A stretch of DNA of 9,216 nucleotides. It comes from an uncultured Alphaproteobacteria bacterium (GTDB lineage Bacteria > Pseudomonadota > Alphaproteobacteria > RF32 > CAG-239). This document shows positions 1 to 5,958 of the stretch, in pieces; position 1 is the stretch's first letter, and every line of letters starts with the position of its first letter. The DNA is taken from NCBI GenBank assembly GCA_944391355.1, contig CALXTG010000021.1, forward strand, positions 1 to 9,216. Reading direction: 5' to 3'. The position numbers and the translations under genes are program-made. Under the pieces are notes generated by a model, which worked only from the letters and a program-made list of their open reading frames with translations, was not told the origin of the DNA and ran no database searches.

Positions 1-1
1 G

Positions 2-205
2 AGTTTCAATGCCAAAAACGGTTCAATCAGCGGATCGCTGAACCAGTATAACAGTGCGAAAATCTGCCTTGAGTATTGGGCTACTTTTTATTGCAGCGGC
101 AATATTCACGGCGAGGGGCTGAAACAATCTTGGATTAAAGGACAGACCGGTTTTACATATTCTAACTGCAAGAAAAAATATTCAACCTCCAATGATAAAT
201 GTTAA
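2..205 (+). CDS. C-terminal fragment of a cysteine-containing, possibly exported or pilin-like protein
   Basis: An open frame runs from the window edge to a TAA stop at 203-205, giving the last 67 residues of a protein whose start lies upstream. The fragment is polar and rich in Ser, Asn, Gly, Lys and aromatic residues. It has four cysteines (fragment residues 22, 31, 56 and 67), the last being the C-terminal residue. Paired cysteines near the C-terminus and a Gly/Ser/aromatic-rich body are typical of secreted disulfide-bonded proteins, including type IV pilin and pseudopilin C-terminal domains, but no diagnostic motif is visible and the N-terminal prepilin region is outside the window. The stop sits directly before a strong terminator, which supports a real gene end. 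The function is not recognised; the pilin-like reading is only a guess. Confidence 0.55.
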   Translation, partial: SFNAKNGSISGSLNQYNSAKICLEYWATFYCSGNIHGEGLKQSWIKGQTGFTYSNCKKKYSTSNDKC

Positions 206-236
206 AAAAAGCCCCGGATTATTCCGGGGCTTTTCT
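204..236. terminator. Bidirectional intrinsic terminator
   Basis: A perfect 8-bp GC-rich stem pairs 211-218 (GCCCCGGA) with 223-230 (TCCGGGGC) around a 4-base loop. A run of seven A lies on the left (204-210) and TTTTCTT on the right, so the structure has a U-tract when read on either strand. It sits between two convergent genes: the partial plus-strand gene ending at 205 and motB, which ends at 239 on the minus strand. It should stop transcription from both. Confidence 0.9.
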
Positions 237-238
237 TG

Positions 239-895
239 TTATTTAAATGTCGGTTCGACATGAATAACCACGCGGCGGTTTTTAATCCGGTTTTGCGGGA
301 TTGGTTCGCCGAACGGGTCAAGGTTGGGATATTTGGGCGAAACGTCATACAAGCCGGTTGCTTTCAGGCGGACCCGGGCAATGCCGCGGCTTTCCAGAAA
401 ACGGGCAATGGCCGAAGCGCGCGCCGAAGACAATTCCCAATTGGAAGGATATTGAGGGCTGGCAAACTTTTCGTCGCTGGTATGCCCTTCTATGCTGAAA
501 TTGAAAGTATTGTATCTGTCGGACTGCAGTGTCGCCGCCAGCCGTTTCAAGGCCGGAAGCGCCTCGGGTTTGATTTCGGCGGAACCGTAATCAAACAGCA
601 TATCGCCGCCGAATTCCAAAACGATCCCCTGGGTATCGCTGCCCAAGGCTACTTCTTTTTCCAAATTCATTGACTGAATGTCGTCGGTCAGTTCTAAAAG
701 CATGGTTTCAATCGGGCGCTGTACCTGTTTTTTGCCGAGCCCTTCGTTCAAACCGGCCTGGATTTGTTCGAATTTGGCAACGTCGGGTTTGGAAACTGAG
801 AGCATCATAACGAAAAAGCACAGCAGAAGCGTGACCATATCGCCGTAGGTGGACATCCAGTCTTCATCAATTTTATCTTCAGGCTTTTTTTTCAT
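239..895 (-). CDS. motB: MotB/PomB-type flagellar stator protein (OmpA-like C-terminal domain)
   Basis: This is the B subunit of the flagellar stator, which conducts ions across the inner membrane and anchors the stator to peptidoglycan. The 218 residues have a charged cytoplasmic N-terminus (1-12). One transmembrane helix follows (about 17-35), containing the ion-binding aspartate D19 in TYGDMVTLLLCFF. After it come a short linker with the plug region (about 36-85) and an OmpA-like peptidoglycan-binding domain (about 90-213) with EGHTS at 136-140 and NRIKNRRVVI at 202-211. A cysteine seven residues after the aspartate (C26) matches the spacing in the Na+-driven PomB (D24/C31). At 218 residues it is much shorter than E. 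coli MotB or Vibrio PomB (about 300), the loss being mostly in the linker. It starts one base after the motA stop codon, so the two are surely co-transcribed. H+ versus Na+ use is inference. Confidence 0.92.
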   Translation of the reverse strand: MKKKPEDKIDEDWMSTYGDMVTLLLCFFVMMLSVSKPDVAKFEQIQAGLNEGLGKKQVQRPIETMLLELTDDIQSMNLEKEVALGSDTQGIVLEFGGDMLFDYGSAEIKPEALPALKRLAATLQSDRYNTFNFSIEGHTSDEKFASPQYPSNWELSSARASAIARFLESRGIARVRLKATGLYDVSPKYPNLDPFGEPIPQNRIKNRRVVIHVEPTFK

Positions 896-896
896 T

Positions 897-1721
897 TTAG
901 TTTTCCGAACTGCTGCTGGAGGTGTTGTTCAGGTCGCGGTCAATCAGGAATTGTTCTTCGCTGTCAACGAAAGAATTAATTTTATCCTGAATATAACGCG
1001 GGCTTTTTCTTTCTGCCAGCAGAACCAGCCCTTCCATCTGCATGATGTTTTTAAATATGGTTACATCGTTGCGGGCGGCGACTTTGGTGGCCAGCGGGAT
1101 GAAAATGATACGGGCAAGGATAATACCGTAAAAAGTGGTAATTAAGGCAACCGCCATGCTGGGGCCGATTGCCGATGGATCGCCGCCCATGTTGCTCAGC
1201 ATGATAACCAAACCGATTAAGGTTCCGAGCATACCGAATGCCGGCGCGTCACCGCCCATTTTTTTCAGGGCATCGGTCGGACGGCGGTCTCTTTCGGCCT
1301 GAGATTCCAAAGTATGTTCAAGAATCTGTTTAATTTCGGCTCCGGTATAACCGGTAACAACCAGATCCGCGCCGTAGGCCAGAAACGGGTTGTCTTCGCG
1401 CAGGCTGTCGGTAATTTCGTTTTCCAGCCCCTGTAAGCCGTTTTTCTGAATGATGTAGGCCCAGCGGACAATCCTGCCGATTTCGTCTTTTAACGAGTTT
1501 TCGGAATCGCCGTGACGTTTAAAAGCGCTGAGCATTAACTTCAGAGCATGAACCGCGTTTTTGGCTTCGTAAGAAATAAACAGGGTTACGACGGTACCGC
1601 CGACAACGATAATCATACTGGGAATATCTATAAAAGCCAAAGGGCGGTCGGTTGCCGAAACAATTGAACCGATAACGACGCCGATGCCGGCCAGAAAAGC
1701 TAAAATACTGCCTAATGACAT
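897..1721 (-). CDS. motA: MotA/PomA-type flagellar stator protein
   Basis: This is the A subunit of the flagellar stator, the inner-membrane protein that surrounds MotB and transmits torque to FliG. Four membrane helices are visible: about 4-22, 30-50, 160-178 and 184-210, with a large cytoplasmic loop between helices 2 and 3. The conserved core GMLGTLIGLVIMLSN (163-177) and AIGPSMAVALITTFYG (184-199) closely resembles Vibrio PomA. It keeps the threonines that line the ion path in PomA (here T167, T195 and T196). The cytoplasmic loop carries R86 and E100/E102-type charged positions expected at the rotor interface. The length (274 aa) is slightly above PomA (about 253), with a Ser/Asn-rich C-terminal tail (266-274) of no obvious function. 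The start is supported by an AAAGGA-type ribosome binding site 8-10 bases upstream on the minus strand. motB follows after one base. Confidence 0.93.
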   Translation of the reverse strand: MSLGSILAFLAGIGVVIGSIVSATDRPLAFIDIPSMIIVVGGTVVTLFISYEAKNAVHALKLMLSAFKRHGDSENSLKDEIGRIVRWAYIIQKNGLQGLENEITDSLREDNPFLAYGADLVVTGYTGAEIKQILEHTLESQAERDRRPTDALKKMGGDAPAFGMLGTLIGLVIMLSNMGGDPSAIGPSMAVALITTFYGIILARIIFIPLATKVAARNDVTIFKNIMQMEGLVLLAERKSPRYIQDKINSFVDSEEQFLIDRDLNNTSSSSSEN

Positions 1722-1765
1722 TTTCTATGATCCTTTTAAAATCTTCTTCTACTTACTGTCAGTAT

Positions 1766-1829
1766 ACTGCCGCAGAAGTTAATATTTTACAAATATACCT
1801 AATCTGATTTGTAAAATTATCGCGGCAGT
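1766..1829. repeat. Nested inverted repeat between gcrA and motA
   Basis: An outer perfect 8-bp pair (ACTGCCGC at 1766-1773 with GCGGCAGT at 1822-1829) encloses an inner perfect 11-bp pair (ATTTTACAAAT at 1784-1794 with ATTTGTAAAAT at 1807-1817) around a 12-base loop. The unpaired bases between the two stems are 10 on one side and 4 on the other. It fills most of the 131-base gap between the gcrA stop and the motA start, both on the minus strand. There is no U-tract after it on the minus strand, so it is not a standard terminator. An operator for motAB, an RNA leader structure or a small mobile-element remnant are all possible. Confidence 0.8.
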
Positions 1830-1852
1830 CAGGTTATTGTCCGGCAGGGCGG

Positions 1853-2368
1853 CTATTTTTTGGCAGTTTTGACGTAAGCAATATTTGCGTGCTCATCGCA
1901 GTAGGTTTGACCGATTTTGATTTTGCGTCCGCAGAAATGAAAATTTTCATCTTTGGGATCGCCGATCGGCCAGCGGCAGGTGTGATTGTCCAGATCGGTC
2001 AAAGCGGCTTTGCCTTCTTTATGGTGCGATGTCTGCGGTGCGCCGCAAACCTGAGGCCTTTTCACTTCCTGATGCTGAACCGCAGCCGGTTTTTCGGTTT
2101 TTACGGGTTCGGCCGGAGCGGCGGCGGGTTTTGCTTTGGGGGCAGGTTTGGCAGCCGGTTTTTCACTTTTGGCTTTCGGAGCCGGAGCGGCGGTTTCTTC
2201 TTCGTCTTTTTTCTTAATCGGCGAGGGGCGTCCGGAAAGGCCGAGGCGGTGTACCTTACCGACGATGGAGTTTTGGGAAACACCGAGTTTTTTGCCGAGT
2301 TCTCCGGTAGTCAATCCTTCTGCCCACATCTTTTTAAGGTCTTCGACCATTTCAACTGTCCAACCCAT
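1853..2368 (-). CDS. gcrA: GcrA cell-cycle regulator
   Basis: GcrA binds sigma-70 RNA polymerase and activates promoters carrying CcrM-methylated GANTC sites, controlling S-phase and division genes in Alphaproteobacteria. The N-terminal DNA-binding domain (1-47) has the family signature MGWTVEMVEDLKKMWAEGL and the recognition-helix block IVGKVHRLGLSGR (35-47). Residues about 52-105 form a low-complexity linker of Lys, Ala, Pro and Glu. The C-terminal part holds the conserved CRWPIGDP (131-138), FCGRK (145-149) and YCDEHANIAY (156-165), with cysteines 131, 146 and 157 and His 160 laid out like a small metal-binding site. Length (171 aa) is normal for the family. The start has a strong GAGGAG ribosome binding site 7 bases upstream, and the stop is TAG. 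The gene is divergent from the DUF4139 gene, and motA lies 131 bases downstream. Confidence 0.95.
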   Translation of the reverse strand: MGWTVEMVEDLKKMWAEGLTTGELGKKLGVSQNSIVGKVHRLGLSGRPSPIKKKDEEETAAPAPKAKSEKPAAKPAPKAKPAAAPAEPVKTEKPAAVQHQEVKRPQVCGAPQTSHHKEGKAALTDLDNHTCRWPIGDPKDENFHFCGRKIKIGQTYCDEHANIAYVKTAKK

Positions 2369-2393
2369 GATTAGTCTCCTCAGAGTAAAGAAG

Positions 2394-2428
2394 CCCCGCT
2401 GGACAATCTTTGCGTCCGGTTTACGGGG
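2394..2428 (-). promoter_or_regulatory. Hairpin in the likely gcrA 5' leader
   Basis: Two nested short stems are visible: CCCCG (2394-2398) with CGGGG (2424-2428), and GGAC (2401-2404) with GTCC (2414-2417). Read on the minus strand, this hairpin ends about 25 bases before the gcrA start codon and is followed by CTTCTTTAC, just ahead of the ribosome binding site. If the transcript starts further upstream, it would form in the mRNA leader and could attenuate transcription or affect translation. The U-tract is imperfect, so a simple terminator is unlikely. Confidence 0.4.
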
Positions 2429-2439
2429 TTAAAGTTAAG

Positions 2440-2459
2440 TTATTATGGTTCAATAATAA
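2440..2459. promoter_or_regulatory. AT-rich palindrome in the gcrA / DUF4139 divergent promoter region
   Basis: A perfect 7-bp inverted repeat pairs TTATTAT (2440-2446) with ATAATAA (2453-2459) around GGTTCA. It lies about 70 bases upstream of gcrA and 105 bases upstream of the DUF4139 gene, in the only shared promoter region of the two divergent genes. Its size suits a dimeric regulator, but I do not recognise the binding protein, and AT-rich palindromes also arise by chance. Confidence 0.3.
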
Positions 2460-2563
2460 AAAAATAATCGCTCCGAGTCTAGTAATATTGTTAATTTATC
2501 ACTTCTTTTTTTCAAATTTATGGATTATATTAGGCGCAGTTAATTATCAGAAGGAGAAGTTTT

Positions 2564-4009
2564 ATGGTCAATAAAAAACTGTTTTCGATGCTGGGTATCG
2601 GCTTGGCTCTGGCGGCCGGCGGCGTTGCTGCGGCAGAAGGCGAGATCCTGGTCGGCAGCGAGCAGAACAGCGTTATGCAGGTCAGTATTTATAACAATAA
2701 TCTTGCTTTTGTGAAAGATACGCGAAACGTTACGCTGGGGCAGGGGGCAAATTCGATCGCCTTTGAGGGAGTTGCATCGCAGATGCGTCCTGAGACGGCT
2801 CTGCTGCTCGGCGACGGTATTCGGGTTGTTGAACAGAATTATGACTATGATCTGCTGAATGCCAATAATCTTTTGGAAAGCTCAATCGGCGAGACGGTGA
2901 AAACTGCTTTGTACAATGAGCAGACCGGGCAGACGACTTTTGATAAAGCCAAAGTTCTCAACAGCAATTACGGTTCGCCGGTTTTGCAGTTCAGTTACGG
3001 TGTCGAAACGAATTTTCCGGGACGGATTGTTTATGAAAAACTGCCTGCTAATCTGCGCGTCAAACCGACATTGGTAATTAATCTTGACAGCGTTGCCGCG
3101 GGGAACAAGCCTTTGGAACTGGCTTATCTGACCAACGGTTTGAGCTGGAAGGCCGATTATGTCGCTGATTTGAAGGCTGACAATAAACTGGCTTTGAACG
3201 GCTGGATTACCCTGAATAACGAATCGGGAACCGATTACAAAAATGCCGAGGTTCAGTTGATTGCGGGCAGTATCAACCAGGTGGCGGCGCCGCGCCCGGT
3301 TATGGCCCGGATGATGAAGGCTGCCGGTGCCGTTATGGACAGCTTTGCCGTTAACGAATCTGCTTCTATGCCGGCCAGCGAGGCATTTGCAGATTATTAT
3401 CTTTATACGCTGCCGGTTAAAACCACGCTGAAAGATAAACAAACCAAACAGGTCAGCCTGCTGAGCCGAGAAAATGTCAGCTTCGGTAAAGAATATCGTT
3501 TGGTTTCTCCTTTGTATATCGGCGTGAATGCCCGGCAGAACGAATTTAAAAAGGCTAATCCGGAAGTGATTATCAAACTGAATAACCGCCAGGAAGATAA
3601 TCTGGGGATTGCGCTGCCGGAAGGAACGGTTCGCTTTTATGAAAACGACAGCCGCGGCGATGTCCAGTTTATCGGCGAAAGCCGCCTTGAACAGCTGGCC
3701 AAAGGCGAAGAAGCCGAACTTCAGATCGGAAAGGCTTTTGATGTTTATGCCGCCGGTAAGGTGACTGATGTCAGAAAAATTTCCAAAGATGTCAGCGAAG
3801 CCGATCTGGAAATTACTTTCAACAATGTTAAGGCCGAGGCCGTGGAAGTAAAGTTTGAGCAGAATTTCAGCAACAGCTGGGAGATTCTGAGCGAAAGCCT
3901 GCAGAGCGCCAAGAAAAATGCCGATACGGCGGTTTGGACTTTGCAGCTCCCCGCTGACGGGAAAACGGTTTTGAAATTTAAGGTCAGAGTCAGCCGTAAT
4001 CCCTCATGA
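2564..4009 (+). CDS. Exported DUF4139 domain-containing protein
   Basis: This is a secreted or periplasmic protein of the DUF4139 family, whose biochemical role is not established. Residues 1-24 are a clear signal peptide: a KK charge, a hydrophobic stretch and an AAA/E cleavage site. The mature part is rich in predicted beta strands. The stretch LAYLTNGLSWKADYVADL (186-203), with its Trp-x-x-x-Tyr pattern, is the typical start of the DUF4139 domain, which runs to the C-terminus. An Ala/Met-rich insertion at about 241-275 probably forms a loop. The family is often described together with mucoidy-inhibitor A-like proteins, but this copy lacks an obvious long N-terminal coiled coil. The start is backed by AAGGAGAAG about 7 bases upstream. 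The next gene overlaps its stop by ATGA, so the two are translationally coupled. Family assignment is good; function is unknown. Confidence 0.85.
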   Translation: MVNKKLFSMLGIGLALAAGGVAAAEGEILVGSEQNSVMQVSIYNNNLAFVKDTRNVTLGQGANSIAFEGVASQMRPETALLLGDGIRVVEQNYDYDLLNANNLLESSIGETVKTALYNEQTGQTTFDKAKVLNSNYGSPVLQFSYGVETNFPGRIVYEKLPANLRVKPTLVINLDSVAAGNKPLELAYLTNGLSWKADYVADLKADNKLALNGWITLNNESGTDYKNAEVQLIAGSINQVAAPRPVMARMMKAAGAVMDSFAVNESASMPASEAFADYYLYTLPVKTTLKDKQTKQVSLLSRENVSFGKEYRLVSPLYIGVNARQNEFKKANPEVIIKLNNRQEDNLGIALPEGTVRFYENDSRGDVQFIGESRLEQLAKGEEAELQIGKAFDVYAAGKVTDVRKISKDVSEADLEITFNNVKAEAVEVKFEQNFSNSWEILSESLQSAKKNADTAVWTLQLPADGKTVLKFKVRVSRNPS

Positions 4010-5250
4010 AACTTAAGCACTTTGTCATAGTCGGCCTGTTGAGCTTCTGGCCCGGAACGGTTTTTTCCGGGCCGGCCGATTATGCAGGGGCTTTTGACGT
4101 GGATTTGCAGCAAAAGCTGCCGCCGTTTTCCGAACTGCAAAAGAAATATGCCGCCGAAGCCGAAGATTATGACAAAGGCTATGATTACGGCTGGAATATC
4201 GGAACGGTTTTTAACGAGGTATTTAAAAATACCATTACGGCCTATGGTAAAAGGGAAGCGCGGATAGCTCCGAAAAACGAAGAAGCGGTTTTAAATATGC
4301 TGGCAGCGCTGCCGGAGCAGTATTATCAATATATCGGCCCTTATCTGCATCAGGTTCCGGGAATGTCGGAAAAAGTTTTGAACCTGCCGGGGATTAAAGA
4401 AACCAAAAATAAGTTTCCGACCCGTCTGGCACCGCAGGTTAAAGATATTAAAAATCTGGAGTTTTTGTCGCCGGCTTTTTATTTTTTGTTAATGCCCGAG
4501 GCTTGGCCTTATAATATTGACCTGAAAGAATATCCGCTGCCGGAACCGGTAAAAGCCAAAGCAATGCATAATCCCCGGTTTTTTGAAACAGTGGAAAAGA
4601 TTGTGCCGATGAAAGATTTCGGCCCCGATGCGCCGGCGGAGAAAAAGCTGGGGCGCAGTGACTTGCGTACGCCGAATCCGAGCAAAACGAGTTTGTTAAC
4701 GGCGGCCGACGTTAAAGCTTTTATTAATACGCTGGATAAAGTCAATGCGTTCGGCAATCAGCCGGGACGCCGTTTATCTTTGTTTGCGGCCGGAACTTTA
4801 ATTGATTTGTGGGAAAGCGAACAGGGATCAAAACTGCCGATTAACCGTGTGAAAGATTTGGTTAATCCCTGTCAGCGTCTGGCACAGCGCATCAGATTTT
4901 TGGGTTGGGAAAATGAATTTCAGATGCTTATCGGTTCGGAGGGCTTCAATTTGGAGAGCTGGGCTTATACCTGCGACAAAGCCTTGAAAGCTTACCGTGT
5001 CAGCCGCATGAGTACCGCTGCGCTTAAAAATATTAAGCTTTACCAGTCCCGTTACTATGAGCGGGAAGTTAATAAGCAGACGCCGTATAATGCCAAGCTG
5101 CATTTTGCGACTTCGGCCGCGGTTTTGGAAATGTATCAGGCGCCGCTGTCGGATGTGTTGGAAGTGCGCAAGCACCGCGGCGAACTGTATGATAAACTTC
5201 TTGAAACCGATAATTATCTTCTGGTGGTTCCGGTTTCTAATTTTAATTAA
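4006..5250 (+). CDS. Exported hypothetical protein, translationally coupled to the DUF4139 gene
   Basis: I do not recognise this 414-residue protein. Residues 1-22 look like a signal peptide (KLKH charge, hydrophobic FVIVGLLSFW, then an FSG-type cleavage region). The mature protein seems mainly helical and mixed charged, with no further membrane helix. Local features are an aromatic/Asp-rich stretch DYDKGYDYGWNIG (54-66), an aromatic block FLSPAFYFLLMPEAWPYN (153-170), and just two mature cysteines, 289 and 323, which could form a disulfide. Its ATG overlaps the DUF4139 stop (ATGA), and no clear Shine-Dalgarno sequence precedes it, so translation probably depends on the upstream gene. Together they suggest a two-protein exported unit. 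Base composition and codon style match the neighbours, so there is no sign of recent transfer. No catalytic motif is visible. Confidence 0.85.
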   Translation: MKLKHFVIVGLLSFWPGTVFSGPADYAGAFDVDLQQKLPPFSELQKKYAAEAEDYDKGYDYGWNIGTVFNEVFKNTITAYGKREARIAPKNEEAVLNMLAALPEQYYQYIGPYLHQVPGMSEKVLNLPGIKETKNKFPTRLAPQVKDIKNLEFLSPAFYFLLMPEAWPYNIDLKEYPLPEPVKAKAMHNPRFFETVEKIVPMKDFGPDAPAEKKLGRSDLRTPNPSKTSLLTAADVKAFINTLDKVNAFGNQPGRRLSLFAAGTLIDLWESEQGSKLPINRVKDLVNPCQRLAQRIRFLGWENEFQMLIGSEGFNLESWAYTCDKALKAYRVSRMSTAALKNIKLYQSRYYEREVNKQTPYNAKLHFATSAAVLEMYQAPLSDVLEVRKHRGELYDKLLETDNYLLVVPVSNFN

Positions 5251-5354
5251 TGCCAGAGCTAAAAATTAATTTTCTGCATTTTGTTATTGCATTTCATTTT
5301 GATAATGGGTATACGTAGGTAAACATAATTTTAAAAATATGGGAAATTAATAAA

Positions 5355-5837
5355 ATGGCACGTGTTACAGTTGAAGATTGCATTGATAAAATTCCTAACC
5401 GCTATGAGCTTCTGATGGTTGCGGCTCAGCGCGCCAAAGATATTGCTGCCGGTTCGCCGATTACCGTTGCTAAGGATAATGATAAAAATCCGGTTATCGC
5501 CCTGCGCGAAATTGCCGATGAGACCGTCAGTATTGAAGAATTGCAGAAATCCCTGGTTATGGGATTGCAGAAGTATGTCGAGGTTGAAGAACCCGAAGAA
5601 GAAGAACTTGAAATTATGGCTGCCGAGAAAGAGTTGGCCGATTTGGACGAACAGTTCTCCGGTCTGCTGCTTGATACCGATATTGCCGATAATATGCAGG
5701 TCGTCGGTGAAGACGGCGAAGCAGAGGTTGATGTCGATGTTGACAGCGATGTCGCTTTGGATGATGAAGTCGAAGTTCTTGACGAAGGTTTGGATTTGGG
5801 TGCCGAAATAGGCGATTTCGACGAGATTGAAGAATAA
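5355..5837 (+). CDS. rpoZ: RNA polymerase omega subunit with long acidic tail
   Basis: Omega assists folding and assembly of the beta' subunit of RNA polymerase and contributes to a ppGpp-binding site in proteobacteria. The N-terminal 70 residues carry the whole conserved core: MARVTVEDCIDKIPNRYELLMVAAQRAKDI at the start (1-30), then NPVIALREIAD (45-55) and a conserved helix to about 75. Residues 76-160 are a tail with 37 Asp/Glu and one basic residue (K92), including EEPEEEE and repeated acidic-aliphatic DVDVD stretches. The total of 160 aa is longer than the 90 or so of E. coli omega and than the usual 120-130 of alphaproteobacterial versions. The start fits the family N-terminus exactly, although only a weak GGGA precedes it. 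The 104-base gap before it shows no strong terminator. rel lies downstream, the usual rpoZ-spoT/rel pairing. Confidence 0.95.
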   Translation: MARVTVEDCIDKIPNRYELLMVAAQRAKDIAAGSPITVAKDNDKNPVIALREIADETVSIEELQKSLVMGLQKYVEVEEPEEEELEIMAAEKELADLDEQFSGLLLDTDIADNMQVVGEDGEAEVDVDVDSDVALDDEVEVLDEGLDLGAEIGDFDEIEE

Positions 5838-5868
5838 TCTTTCAGAATATTATTGATTTTTTAACGTT

Positions 5869-5897
5869 AAGCCTCCAGAATATATTCAGGAGGCTTT
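5869..5897 (+). terminator. Hairpin between rpoZ and rel (weak terminator or attenuator)
   Basis: A perfect 8-bp stem pairs AAGCCTCC (5869-5876) with GGAGGCTT (5889-5896). The 12-base loop region can extend pairing through GAA/TTC around TATA. It is followed only by TTTGCG, not by a long U-tract, so read-through into rel is likely. A palindrome TTAACGTTAA (5861-5870) abuts its left arm. Position and stem point to partial termination between rpoZ and rel, or mRNA end protection for rpoZ. Confidence 0.55.
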
Positions 5898-5958
5898 GCG
5901 ATTCCTGAGAAAGATGGCAAAGCATTGATAAGATTAAGTTAGAAACTGCAGAGGTCAG

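Noticed and set aside
1889..2374. Long plus-strand open frame across gcrA
   Set aside because: It is antisense to gcrA, Phe/Gly-rich as expected from the complement of a Lys/Ala/Pro linker, and has no ribosome binding site. gcrA is a firm family match.
2429..2438. TTAA pairs as a CtrA binding site ahead of gcrA
   Set aside because: The two TTAA are 2 bases apart, not 7, and no other TTAA-N7-TTAA pair was found in this gap.
2882..3442. 186-codon minus-strand open frame inside the DUF4139 gene
   Set aside because: Antisense shadow with no recognisable domain; the plus-strand gene has a signal peptide, a ribosome binding site and family motifs.
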